A DNA stretch of 64,000 nt from Paralichthys olivaceus (GCF_024713975.1 NC_091114.1:4436001-4500000); one strand, 5' to 3'. Counted from the first letter of the stretch, positions 24,877-36,613 are shown. Translations and numbers: made by a program. Notes: generated from the sequence alone by a model not told the origin.

Positions 24877-25080
24877 GTTGCCTGGATCCTGCTTCTTGTT
24901 GTCGGAGGCTGAACCCCGCGCATGCGCACCGCGGGCCCCGCCGCGCGAGCTGCTCAATATTAATGAGCTGCGGGAAAGGGCGCCGGTGATTGGCTCCCCA
25001 GTCTCCAGGACAACGAGCGGAACAGATAGTCAACTAAGATCTGCAACAGCACCTGCAGGTTGTTTCTTCTGGAGTGAAAG
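24877..25080. promoter_or_regulatory. Bidirectional promoter, tada2b / ccdc96
   Basis: Only 204 bp separate the two start codons. The GC-rich interval holds a perfect NRF1 palindrome GCGCATGCGC at 24918-24927, an inverted CCAAT box (ATTGG) at 24989-24993, and GTCTCCAGGACAAC at 25001-25014, which fits the RFX X-box consensus RYYNYY-N(1-3)-RRNRAC. No TATA box is seen. Confidence 0.65.
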
Positions 25081-25686
25081 ATGGACAGAGATCACGGAGG
25101 ACAGGAGGTGAAGACACCGGAGGACAGTCTCACTTCTCCAGCTAATGGGGAAGAAGGGGTCCCCGCTGTAATGGAGGCCTCACACCATGAAGAGGAAAAC
25201 TCTGCAGCTCCTGAGAGGCCTCCTGTTGAAGCGGCCTCCTCTGAGAGCGGAGCTCAGCGTCCTGCCATCGACGGCCTCACCGCAAGTGAACACGTGCACG
25301 AGGACGGTGAGGGGCCAGTGTCCCGCGATGGGACCCCGGAGAGCGAGGGGACTCAGAGCCCTGCGCATGAAGGGAAGGAGGCCGAAGAAGAGGAGATCGA
25401 CCCTACACAAGGTGAAGATGAGGATGAGCAGCTTCTCCAGGAGCTGTGTGAGGAGAGAGATAAAGCCCTCCAACGCAACGGCCAACTGCAGCAGCTGCTG
25501 GCTCAGTACTTCAGCAGGTCCGGAAACGCTGTCAAGCTGGAGACACTCGGCCCAGAGCGTCTGCCGGGGTACGAGAAGTCCATCAACATCCTGACCGACA
25601 TGAAACAGCGGTTCGCCTCGGAAGCAGAGGCGGCCCAACAGAAAACAGAGGAGCTGAGGTCACAGTCCCAAGCGAAGTCGGACGAG
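25081..25686 (+). CDS. ccdc96: ccdc96 coding exon 1
   Basis: Residues 1-202: acidic low-complexity region, then the first coiled coil (DEQLLQELCEERDKALQRNG). The donor GTTGGT is non-optimal, but joining here gives SDE-VKKEW and keeps the frame. Confidence 0.88.
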
Positions 25687-27254
25687 GTTGGTCTTGTGGT
25701 CAGGTTGCTTTGGATTTCCTAACACCAGTTTCCAAGTGTTGAGAGCTAAATGATGAACTAAACAGGGGTAGACCCAGAGGCACAGATATGGGGGCCACTG
25801 GCCCTGTAGTGGGAATCTGATTTCCCCCCATCCTGTCAGTGGTATTTTATTAATAGACATAACAATAAATGTGGAAATTTGTTAAGAATTATCAGGAATT
25901 GTTCATGGACTGGAAATATCACCATTTGAGTATATTGGGGGCCCTCAATGGCCCCTGATTTCGAAAAACCCTAATATACTGCATATTTATATACATGTTG
26001 ATTTTGCTATAGATTGTTATACTCATATAATAGTAAAATAAGTGGACACCAACCCACCAACATCTGTGGGTAAAGAAGGGATCAAGTAAAAATAATGTGA
26101 TTGTGTTACATTGATTTTTATCCTTTTTTTTTTTTTTCAAATTTCCATTTAGAGTTGAATATTGGAACCCTTTAGATGCTCCCCTGTCTCTGCAGGAAAA
26201 CAGGAGTACAAGGGGTCTACACATGCTGCTACACAGTCAGCTGGATGGATGTGACATGAGTACTGAGCCATGCGCACATGCTTTCACGACTCTGTGAACA
26301 GGAATGGGAAGACAAACTTGGGAATAACTAAAGTCTTGTAGGAATTCAGAGTGTAAAATATAGCAAACATTGCAAAAACAATTAATTTTATAGACATATA
26401 TTGTCATATGCCTGCACATAGATATATAACAATATTGTTGTGTGTGTTATGTGCTGATCAGTGGGCTAAACTCTCTCCTCCTCAGGTGAAGAAGGAATGG
26501 CAGGAGTTCTTGGCACTGAAGCAGGACGTAGGTGTGACAATGCTTAGTCGATCCCTGGGTAAACGAACGGCTCAGGCCAGAGTGAAATCAACGCTGGCGG
26601 CAGAGCAGCTTAAACATGACAAGCTGATCAAGCAGCGGCTGACGTACGTGAAGCTGAAGATGAGGGTCCAAGGACTGGAAGCCGAGCTCCGAGCACTCGA
26701 GGAAGCCAAGGACCCTGTGCAGGTCTTGGTTGCACAGCTGCATGCTACAAGGTTGGAGCAGAAAACACTCACGGAGAGGCAAAATGAGGAAGCGATAAGG
26801 CTTCAGAACAAGATCAGCCGCAACTTGGAGGTAGGTTGAAGAAAGCACAGCTACAGATTGTGTCAGTTATTTCTGTTTTCTGCTTCCAGTTCCAGTCAAT
26901 AACATAAAGTCACTATTTCTCCATAAGCTCCTGTCAAACATAAAGGAGAAGCTGTTCTGGAGTCAGAGGGAGGTTCAGGCCTTGCGAAAGCAGCTGGCAG
27001 AGTTGGAGGAAGAGGTGGCGAGGAAGCGAGAAGTCCGAGCCGCGACCAAGAAACAAATCAGAAAGCTGAAGAGGGACAACCAGAGGCTGAAGGAGAGCCA
27101 AGGATTACTGGGGTACCGGCTCCAGCTGCAGGACTTCGAGGACACTGTGGATGCCTGTGACCACCTGGAGGAAAAGCTGGAGAATCTGATGTGCCGCCAT
27201 TCTGAGCTGCAGAAGAAGATGAAACGAGAAGCTGGAGTCCCCTTAAAGAACTGA
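25081..27254 (+). CDS. ccdc96: Coiled-coil domain-containing protein 96 (3 exons)
   Basis: Ciliary axoneme protein of the CCDC113/CCDC96 coiled-coil family; studies of the family place a CCDC96-CCDC113 complex near the base of radial spoke 3 and the nexin-dynein link, where it supports ciliary beating. Exons are 25081-25686, 26486-26830 and 26928-27254, all in phase 0, giving 425 aa (human is longer, about 555, mainly from a longer acidic N-terminus). Residues 1-120 are disordered and Glu/Pro/Ser-rich, then coiled coil runs to near the end. The C-terminal block LLGYRLQLQDFEDTVDACDH is the most conserved part I recognise. AATAAA at 27562-27567 is a likely poly(A) signal. The identity also rests on its place next to tada2b. 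Confidence 0.9.
26486..26830 (+). CDS. ccdc96: ccdc96 coding exon 2
   Basis: Residues 203-317, continuous heptad-rich helix. Acceptor CTCCTCAG, donor GTAGGT. Confidence 0.92.
26928..27254 (+). CDS. ccdc96: ccdc96 coding exon 3
   Basis: Residues 318-425 and the stop. The acceptor CCATAAG is used in frame (LLSNIKEKLFWSQREVQALR follows). The intron before it is only 97 bp. Confidence 0.9.
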   Translation, partial: LLSNIKEKLFWSQREVQALRKQLAELEEEVARKREVRAATKKQIRKLKRDNQRLKESQGLLGYRLQLQDFEDTVDACDHLEEKLENLMCRHSELQKKMKREAGVPLKN

Positions 27255-29720
27255 ATGAGCAAAAGACTGACACGGTATCGATGTGAAAAAACAGATCAGG
27301 GACGAAAACGAGTTCCAGGTCTTCAAATTCACAGTTTTATCCCGTTAAGTGCCTCGATGTAGAAAATGACCAATTCTGAGCGTTTTGGTTGGCAAATCAT
27401 TCGGTACGTGATTTGCAGAATTGCTGACTCCATCACTTCTAAACAATTTAACATGATTCTACAATCAGCTCTTAACAGCAGCTTTGAATTTGAACTGCAT
27501 GTCCATCTCTTATGAGCCCCTAACACTTCTGGGACTACACATTTTGTTTTTCCACACTTCAAATAAAATGATATTTGATCATTTTAATGGTCATCACTCA
27601 TTTTATTGGTTGAAGTCATTGAACCACCATTGTTGCATCCCTCCCGCTTCATTTTCTGTCATGTCTCTGCCATTACTGTCAGTCTGTCTTTACTAATACT
27701 AGTTACAACACAACACATTCAGAACACTGGCACGTAAATATAAAAACACTAAATAGTTTTGAGCAGACATTTTTTATGAATGTACATAAAAACAAAGATT
27801 TAAGCAACGCCAACCATTGCAATGATACAATTAGAATGAGCTGATTTGACATCAGGGAATGCAATACGATAAAAGTGCGTTTGAAGCTTTGAAGCTCCTG
27901 ACTCAGTCTGTCGTGTTTCCTCAGGCAGGGTGTTCCTAAACCTCTGAGCTCTTATTTCAAAAGCTCTGGTCCCGATAGTCTTTAGCTGAGAGTCTGGATC
28001 AGTTCAAAGGCCCCTGCCAGAGGGTCTCAAAGTGCGAGCAGGGTTATACGGGGATAAAAGAGCCACGATATACTGTGGAGTCAGTCCATTCAGCGCTTTG
28101 TCAGTCATTTGATTCTGAACTATAAAGAGTGAACATTCTTCCACTTGTCTCAACTACTCAAACTGTCTTATGTGGGTCTTGCCCCCTGTTTATGTAATCT
28201 GACATTAAACACTGACATGATGGATGATGATTATTCCCACAGGTTTCCTTTTTCCTACCGAGGAGCTTCAAGAGTTAATGAATCCCTTCAGCATCTGGAT
28301 CCACACACTGGAAAATAGTTTCGCCTCAGACTTTGCACACATCCCACATGGTATGATGGCACTTGAGCAACACTGAATGTCAACTAAAGATGCCAAAGGA
28401 GGCCCGAATTTTTATATTTTGGTGATATTCACCATTTACCACGTATAGGCCACTTTGGGTTCTCATCCATTTTATCACGAGAGGCCAGATGTGCACCATC
28501 ACTGCCTGAAGTGGACCACACCAGTATTATATCTGGGTACCACTGTACCAAAAATGAACCATCACAATGTCACACAAAAAAAAAAAACCCTCATCTGTGA
28601 CTGCTCACATCCTGCTCACCATCTGTTTCAACTGTTACCCACTAAGAGGCGCTACAGATCCACACACACCAAATCCTTTCTTCCCCCCAACGACCCCGAA
28701 CTCTCTGCAACAACCATGACGGACACTTTAAAGACGCTGCACTGTTACTTTACTGTCCTGTCCATATTTGATCTTGTGTCATTATGTAGGGTCGCGGCTC
28801 AGTCCATAGAGATTTGGCTTGGGAACCGGAGGGTGGCCGGTTCAAGTCCAGCATGGAAGTATGGAAGGTTGGGCTGGTAGCTGGAGAGGTGCCAGTTCAC
28901 CTCCTGGGCACTGCTGAGGTGCCCTTGAGCAAAGCACCGAACCCACCAATTGCTCGCAGAGCCCTCCCCCAGGGCTGCCCATCACTCTACCATCTCTGAC
29001 CATATTTGCATGTCTATGAGCCCTCTGTGTGTGTGTGTGTGTGTGTGTGTGGGGGGGATTGTGGGTTAAAAACTGCATGTATTTAAAAAAAAATGAGTGT
29101 AAAAAGAATTTCCCCTTTGAGGGATTAATAAAGTATCACTTTGTTGCTATCGACACCTTTGTCGTTTTTATGTTAATATTTGCTTAAAATGTTGTACACA
29201 TGAAAAATCCCATGGCCTTGGTTGTGCGGTCATTACGAAATGATTGTGATATGTGTGACAGGAAGCTGAAATAGGCTGCAGCAGTGGAAGAGTCAGTGCA
29301 CACCACCATGTTGTGTTCCATCAAACAGCCGCCAGGTTTACTATACTTCACTTAAACTTCTCAGTGGGTTTTTTTCACAGGTTAGAAAAAATGGAAGAGG
29401 AAACAAATTTTTTAAAAGTATTAATTTGCCTCCCAGGGCTTCCATAGAGGGACATAGGATTAGACCTTACACCGGCTATATAATATAAATGTAAACACCA
29501 GGTATTAAGATTGTATAATAGCTATCATTAATGTGATGTAGTGTAATTCTATGTATAAGTCAAACACTCCCCAGCTGTAGCACATTTCTTCTTGTGATTG
29601 GTCCAGAAGTATTAAGTGATAAAAAGTAAAGTAACTTTCTATCTTGTTTTTTCCTCACATTTGTTTTCTATCAAAGAAGAGATGAGACAAAGTTCTGACA
29701 CGATCGACTGCGTATGTAAA
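27255..29720. other. ccdc96 3' UTR and intergenic region to the chemokine gene
   Basis: The ccdc96 3' UTR probably ends near 27.6 kb. At 27900-28140 there is a degraded dispersed repeat (phrases such as GTGGAGTCAGTCCATTCAGCGC). A SINE lies at 28786-29150. No gene is supported. Confidence 0.5.
28786..29150 (+). mobile_element. tRNA-derived SINE
   Basis: The tRNA-related head runs GGGTCGCGGCTCAGTCCATAG to the pol III B-box GGTTCAAGTCC near 28839. The body has CTTGAGCAAAGCACCGAACCC, typical of teleost SINEs. A TG tract (29026-29051) interrupts it, and the tail is GAATTTCCCCTTTGAGGGAT followed by AATAAAGTATC, a LINE-like 3' end. Not a functional tRNA gene: the cloverleaf cannot be completed. Confidence 0.75.
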
Positions 29721-29891
29721 ATGTTTATTCTTTATGATAATTGTGGATAGTACAAAGCTTTCAAAACAAAGTGCACAAACAGAAGTCTGGTTCAGTCATG
29801 GCAGGTTTGCATATTAATAGGGATATCATTTTGATTTAATTCAGCAACAGACAGGAAGACTTTTTTTTTTATTTTCAGACCGGCAGCTGGT

Positions 29892-29985
29892 TTAAAAATT
29901 TTTTTCATCCAAAAATTTCATGATGCCCTGAACCCACTGGACATCTGGATCCACACAGATGTGACGAGACTTCTGTGTCATTAAA
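29892..29985 (-). CDS. CC chemokine exon 3 (C-terminal helix)
   Basis: Residues 61-91 and the TAA stop; contains Cys71 and the C-terminal helix. Acceptor GTTTCAG. Confidence 0.92.
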
Positions 29986-30636
29986 CTGAAACATAGGAGG
30001 GAAATGTTAGTGTCAACTTTGTCCACTTTTTATGAGAATTTTTAAAGGATGCTAAACAGATTCAAGGAATGAGAAAATAACTTTAAATTTGGAGTGAATG
30101 CAGAAATGACAGAATAGCAGATGTATGATGCACATAAACAGCTAACCAAAATTTGAATTTATCATTTAAAATGAATGACGGAGACTTTCTTATTAAAATG
30201 ATGGAAATTAAGGTTATGAAGTGTGAGGGACGTGCAAAATGTGTTTTCTTTCGATTTTTCTAAAGTGGAATTAATCATGTATTAATAGGAATGAATTCAA
30301 AGTCACTTTTTAAACTTATTTACGTTGGTGCATCAAATATTGTGATGTAAGCTCATTATTCAGCACTTACATGACGCCCGTCTTTGAACACCTGGAGTCA
30401 GTCATGTAGTATGATTTGATCAGAGTTTTCTTCACTCGTCTTGAGTAGAAATTGAAGCAGCAGTCATCAGGACCCAGGGCGTCTGAAAAGAAAATGTCGA
30501 CCAATGAACCATCAACGCCTCTGACACAGAACAGATTTAAAATATTAACATGTTAGTCCGTCTTACTGTTGCAGAGCACTGGGGCGAGCAGTGCAGCTCC
30601 CAGGATACACAGCAGCAGGACCTGAAGGGGCCTCAT
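29892..30636 (-). CDS. CC chemokine (3 exons)
   Basis: Small secreted CC chemokine, 91 aa, expected to act on leukocyte G-protein-coupled receptors. Exons are 30636-30567, 30482-30371 and 29985-29892; phases 1 and 2 match the classic three-exon CC chemokine structure. Residues 1-22 are a hydrophobic signal peptide (MRPLQVLLLCILGAALLAPV). The mature part has the adjacent Cys31-Cys32 and the two partners Cys55 and Cys71, followed by the usual VDPDVQWVQGIMKFL C-terminal helix. The loop after CC is basic (SRRVKKTLIK). The poly(A) signal AATAAA on the minus strand is at 29729-29724. I cannot assign an orthologue among fish CCL genes. Its place inside the conserved 4p16.1-like block is noteworthy. 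Confidence 0.93.
30371..30482 (-). CDS. CC chemokine exon 2 (CC motif)
   Basis: Residues 24-60 plus two bases of Ile61; contains Cys31, Cys32 and Cys55. Acceptor CTTTTCAG, donor GTAAGT. Confidence 0.93.
30567..30636 (-). CDS. CC chemokine exon 1 (signal peptide)
   Basis: Residues 1-23 and one base of Asn24. The start context is CCACCATGA, a strong Kozak site. Donor GTAAGA. Confidence 0.9.
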
Positions 30637-30792
30637 GGTGGCTGGATGGAATTGTCTGGCGACGGAGATGATGGAGATGAAGACGACGGCTGCTGCGAAG
30701 GGCTTCTAAGAAAAATGTGTTGGGGGGGGTTATGTTTATTAAGAAAGAAAAAGGTGTTACCTGTGTGGAGAGGGGAGGGAGGGCTCTTGTGG

Positions 30793-30799
30793 TTTTAAA
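30793..30799 (-). promoter_or_regulatory. TATA-like box of the chemokine gene
   Basis: The minus strand reads TTTAAAA about 155 bp upstream of the ATG, a plausible TATA element placing the start site near 30765. Inducible chemokine genes often use TATA promoters. Single weak motif. Confidence 0.3.
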
Positions 30800-31730
30800 G
30801 ACAGGCTTTGCTTGTTTGGTTGATTGCACAGGAAATGCAGTCGCGGTCGGAGATGTAGCTCAGAGCAAATACACATATACACACATTTACAGATTTGAAA
30901 TTATTATTTATGATAGCTATTGATAAAAGGCTTTAATTCCTGTTGACGTTAAGGGACAAAACTGAAGATGTGTCCCTAACATCCACCAACATCTTATACA
31001 CCAGATATTTACAGTATATATGTGTATATGCAGTTGGTCATATGGGTATGACACATGTGGGGACCTTGGTTAAGGTTAGACAAGCTTATGGTTAAGGTTA
31101 AAGTTGGTGTCCAGGAAATCAATCTAAGTCATCGCAATGTCGTCTGAAGTTGTGTGTGTGTGTGTGTGTGTGTGTACCTGCTGTCTCTTCATCATTCCTT
31201 TGATTCAAAGAGATAAACAACACAATCGTAGTGGAAATAGAAGTCCATCAGACAACAGGAAGCAACAGTCTACAATGCAATTCTGCAACATGACTCAACG
31301 CCATCAGATTAGAGCAGCACAAGTCAAAATGACTATACTTTTTGTTTATACTCTTTCACTGTTCTTCTCTCACTGCTCTCTTCAACTTCATTTCATTACC
31401 ATCGGGCAAAAACAGCCAAACCAACTGTCAAACAAAGAGCAGCAGGCAAAGTTAGAGTCTAGCTGGTGAACAAAGTGGAGCACGAGCTGATAATATGTCT
31501 GGTGTTTCCCTCAGAAGTTGCTGAAAACCAAAACAGAGCTAAAAGGAGGCAAAATACTGGATTTGCATTCATCAGGTGTCCCCTTAACCCCCCTAAAAGC
31601 ACCTATCGTGGACATAGGCCCATGTTTAACAATAATGTAGGAGCACATTAGATACTAAGAGTTAAGGACTGATCCTCTGGGAAATCTAGCCATTCAAAGA
31701 TAAAATGGTTGCTCCTGGTTGGATATGTAC
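30800..31730. other. Region between the chemokine gene and the tbc1d14 3' end
   Basis: Upstream flank of the chemokine gene; contains a (GT)n tract at about 31150-31174. No gene or known repeat family is recognised in the rest. Confidence 0.5.
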
Positions 31731-31734
31731 AGCT

Positions 31735-34668
31735 CTTTATTTTAATAAAACCATCGTTTATATACATTTCAAGTGAGATACAGTTGCATGGTGACGCTCC
31801 GTTGTCTCCATGTGTCCATCGCTCCTCTACAGTACACAGGTCTCAATGAGAAAAATGAAAGACAAGGCAAAACAAACAGAACCCAAGTAAAGACATCCAG
31901 ATAATCAAACAGATCGATAACAGTATATTAGACTCCTTCATTTCATTTAAGCTTGGTTGAATTTGTTTTTTGATATAATCTGTGGATTATGGTGTTCATG
32001 TAGTGCTAGTGGAGCTGGGAGGGGCACTTTGTGGAAAATGGACAAACTATTTAAACCTGGTGATGTGAGGAGGAGGTGATAACTCAGAGGCTTACCAGGT
32101 GCCAAAAGCTTTATTGCAGTCCTGCGGTGAATCACCACAATGGGTGGGCGGTTGTGTGCAAAGAGAGGAGCAATCAGACGCCCTGCAGCACTGTGCAAGG
32201 GTGAAGCACCCCCACATACAGATCATCTGTCGCCAGCCACGAAACGAGCTGAGAGGATGATTTCCTGTTTCGCTAAATCTAAAGCTCGTCTCATATTTGA
32301 GCTTTAAGTGGCCCAGGCATTTAAGTATGAAAGTACAGTGTTGAGAGGCCTGATGGGGACGTCACTGGAAATACAGGGCACAAAACAGAAGTGAACGCCA
32401 TCACACACAGAATCAGTAGCACGGCACAAGAGTCAAAGCAGCTTCACAAGCAATAACGATAACGCTGGAAAATCCCATCAACGTGACAAATGCCAGTTTA
32501 CAGATCAGATTACTTCACTTCTGTCCTTTTTTAAATTTGATGAACAGGTCTGTGCAAAACTGGCATTGAAAGAAATAAACATGATATACAGAGGTATCTG
32601 ACAAATCCCTCATGAAATCAACAGCAAGACAGATCTCCACTTTAAAAAAGAAATCTTGTTATCAAATAGTGCCGTGTAGTGTCTTTGCACTCGCTAGCTG
32701 GAGGTTAACTCGTCAAAAAACACCGCTTGGACACAACCACAGTGCGAGTGCTGCATTGGGCGAGCCTATACACCAGCGACCTCAAACAGGAAGCTCAGGA
32801 TGACACTATGTCAAACTAGGCTATTTTAATGCCACTGTGTATGTCCTCACACATTCTGCTTCGGCTCGGCTTCGGCTTGACCACAGTTACTCCACGCACA
32901 CTACGCTCAATTGACGGATGTCGCAGATGACTTCCTGGATCACGGCCCGCAGCAGATAGCTCCTATAAACTTGACTTTACCAAGATGTTTTCTTGCATCT
33001 AATAGTTATTTCCATTTTCATGTAAAACGTAAAAAAAAAAAAAGCCTCACACAATCTGAAATGCTTTATCTTGCGTTTTTTTTTTTTAAGTGGCCACATG
33101 AGTCATAAGATAACGTGTGAGGACAGGTGAAAGTGAAGCGCAAGCCAGTGTAGTTACTGTAGTTCATCAATGCGATCAACAGGTGGCGCAAGCAGCAGTG
33201 AACGCGACACGGCACACGGAGGACATTAAGGTGCTTCAAAATACAATTTGCGTCTCGTCTCAGTCGTGTCTGAACATATTTTCTACGTTTTAATGACTGA
33301 CACATCCTCAACGTCATCATCTTTGATTTTTCAAGTCACAGGGGAAAAGAAGCTGCTTCTTATATATCCAGAACCTTTGAACTTTTCCTTAGTATTAAAC
33401 TCATCCAGTGATAGTCGTCTGTAAATCTATGGATACACTGCAAACAGGAAATGCTAGCAGCGTCTGTATATTTCTATAGTGCCAATTTGTCAAAATGACA
33501 ACAAATATGTGGTAAAAAGTTGCAGCCCATGAATCCAGAATTTTCAATCTCCATGGTTCTTGTGTGCATCATACGCAACTTGTCCAGAACATGCAATTCA
33601 AAGCATGACCAATGGGGGCAGTATAGATTGGGACATGAGGACAGGAAGTTTTAAAGCGATGTCACAACTGCTGCCATGACCTCCACATTAACAAAATAAT
33701 AACAGAGGTAATTCAACCCAAAAACTGCCCCCTAGTGGACGTTTTATTCCTCAAAGTGCACGAATCCGCTCATGGACGATGGTGCTCAAGTCATGACCTC
33801 TTGCTCATGCGTTGGAGTTGTTAAAATCACAGATCTATATACGCTCCATCACATTTGTGTGAGGTAGAGGTTCATCAACAACCCTTCATTTCACTGGAAC
33901 AAGTCCGGTCATCCGTTAGATAAATATTAAATAAGCGCACAAGACATCAACACTCACACCAAGACAAACACTAACAAGATGAAATGTGTCTCAAACATAT
34001 TCAGGGGAAGGGCCAATCCAAATCTGATACAGGAATTTGTGTGTCTCTCACAGTAACACATAATCTCATTATTTACTCCACTTCCAGTATTTTTTATAAT
34101 TTTACTGTAAAAGTCATTTTACAGGCAGCTTATCGCCTCTTTTAGAGGCTGAACACATTTCATCTCTTCACCAAACGTGAAGAGATGATTTCATGGAATG
34201 ATTCAGGAAATAAAATGTTCAATGATGATGATGGAAAACAAATGAAAAGCAAACTGAGCCCAAAGAAGAAACACAAAGAGATCGACACATTGTGACATTC
34301 AAAGATCTGATTCTCTGAACAAAAAAAAAAAAAAAAAGGAATAGACAAGTGGAACCGTTGGTGGAAACATACTTAAAAAATAAGTAGAGGATTTGAGTTG
34401 TCACTGGTCGTTTCCCCTGGACGTGAGTCAGTCGGCTGGGGACATGTATGTGGGAGTGTGTGGTACATTCTTCAGCGTCTGCCAGCTACAGTTTACAGTC
34501 CACTGCTGGGCCTCAGAGCAGAGGAGGGGTGGTGGGAGTTAAATAAGGCCTCATTTTCCTTTTCACATGCCTGCCTCATCACTGACAGACCCCTCCGGTC
34601 TCTCTCAGGTCCCTGGTAAGAGTCTGGAGGGGAACTGGAGTTCGTAGGTGAGACCTCCTGATCTCGGC
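31735..34668 (-). other. tbc1d14: Probable tbc1d14 3' UTR
   Basis: From the stop codon at 34669 the minus strand runs without coding potential to an AATAAA poly(A) signal near 31741-31736 (plus strand CTCTTTATTTT). The length, about 2.9 kb, is plausible for this gene. A consensus CTCF-like motif is at 33726-33738. The end point is inferred from one signal only. Confidence 0.45.
33726..33738 (-). promoter_or_regulatory. Candidate CTCF site
   Basis: The plus strand reads TGCCCCCTAGTGG; the minus strand CCACTAGGGGGCA matches CCASYAGRKGGCR. Same orientation as the site at 4752. Confidence 0.35.
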
Positions 34669-34725
34669 TCAGCGCTTCAGAACCGGGCTGCCTCGCTCCA
34701 GATCTTTCTGTAAAGCCTGTAGGAC
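34669..34725 (-). CDS. tbc1d14: tbc1d14 coding exon 14 (C-terminus)
   Basis: Residues 700-717 ([18 protein letters not shown]) and the TGA stop at 34671-34669; resembles the human tail. Acceptor CCCCTCAG. Confidence 0.94.
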   Translation of the reverse strand, partial: VLQALQKDLERGSPVLKR

Positions 34726-36536
34726 CTGAGGGGAACAGAGGGATAATTAAGAAAACAAAGATGCAAGAAACCACATCGAACAAGACGCCGAAACCGAACA
34801 GCTTTAACACCCCACCTGTGACCATTTCCTGTTGCGGCTGGTCATGTGCACAGCAGCGATGTGCTGGAAGAGCTGCTCGGCCGGTAGGAAGTCCGGCAGG
34901 CGGGTGAGGAACTGAGCCATGTGGATGAAGTCCATGCAGGTCAGGACGTCCTGGTAGAGACGCAGCAGGCCGAGCGCCGTGCGGAATAGGAACTCCTCGC
35001 TGTCTCTGCAGAACACGTCCCAAACCCGACATGCCAGATCCAACGGCAGCGACTTACTGTACAGAGTGAAGATCCTGGAGGGATGGATGAAAGGAGGGAC
35101 AGGGGAATAGGAGCAGAAAATACTGGGTTTGAGAAAATGAAGTGTCAATCCAAGTGTATATCTCAGACAAGGCAACAGTCCCCCCGAAGAAACTGCATTT
35201 AAAATGAATAGATCAAGACTTTTTTTTTTTTCCAAGCAAACATTTATAATAATCAGTTCCCTAAACATGCCAGATATTTTTCATCCAGATTCATGAATCA
35301 TTCTCTGAGAACTAAACAGAACTAATGGAAATCACCCCATCTCACATTGATAAAGTAAAAAAATAAAATAAATAAATCCTGGAGCTAACATTCTGCACCT
35401 CAGCAGGGCTGCAACAAGGTGATTAACTGATAAACTGAACCACCGAAAATTCATGGGCAGCTATTTTAATAATCTGTTAATTATTTTGGTTCTTTTTTTA
35501 AGCAAATGCAAAAAGTTTCAATATTTCCTGGTTCTCAAATGTAATATTTTGCTGCTTGTCGTCATCTGATATTAAATATTTTTAGGGCTGTCGTCTCCGG
35601 TTATTGTTAAACCAAGAAATCGTGTCTCATAAGTCTAAAGAAAACCAACATATGAATACCAAGGCAGTTGTGATATAAGTGAAAATAGTGGGGGGTTAGT
35701 GGGCAGAGATCACCGACGCACACCTGACTACAGTAACAGCCCTTCCTGTTTTCTCAGAAAAGCAAACTCAACACAAGAGTCAAGTTTCTTGATGACGACA
35801 AGTTTCCATCAGGGAGGGGAACAAGTTGAACTGCGTAGGGGGAGAATATATCGTATTCTCATATTGTGGCTTCATATGTATATTTCCATTCCAGTTGTGA
35901 AATTACGTAAGGTCGAAGAGGAAATATTGTACTATAATAGAATATGGAAAAAAAATGGCATATCATGAAGTTTAGGAGGAGAAAAAGAGATAGAATAAAT
36001 AAAAAATACTACGAAAAAAACAGAGGAGCTGGAGACTCACCAGTCGATTAAATAAATATCGGGGGTCAAGTTGTTTTTCTTGAAATGTGCAAAGAGCTTT
36101 GGTAGGTTTTCTTCAAAGAACACTTCAAATGCCGCAAAGTATGTCAACATCTGCGGAGAGGAGAGAAGATGGTGTCAGAGAGCCGAGCAAACCAAATCAG
36201 CGCGTTCAATCGGCAGGGCAGTGAGTCAGAGCAAAACATAAACACAGCGCACAGAGATGCAACAAAGGGAGATTTTTCTGGTCAGGTATGAGTGTGAGAC
36301 CGCCGATGTGATTTCTGTAGTGTACGAGACCCTGCTCAGGCGGAGACAGAGAAGTGAAGAGCTCTACGTTCATCTTTTCACACCTGGTGTTGAAATGACT
36401 CCTGAATGTGTCTCCTGCGTCCACATGTGATGAGATCTCACTTTCCTGCTATATATGTGTATCATGTGTTCATGATGACCAAATTATGTTTTTCCCAGTC
36501 TGCGTTTACAGAAGTGTGCAATGATAATGTTCCTAC

Positions 36537-36613
<77 letters not shown>

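Noticed and set aside
24877-24957. N-terminal extension of TADA2B starting at 24957
   Set aside because: It begins with TTG, not ATG, and the family starts at MADLGKKYC; the extension lies in the shared promoter.
28820-28860. tRNA gene suggested by the B-box GGTTCAAGTCC
   Set aside because: The rest of the cloverleaf cannot be formed and the flanks show a SINE body and tail.
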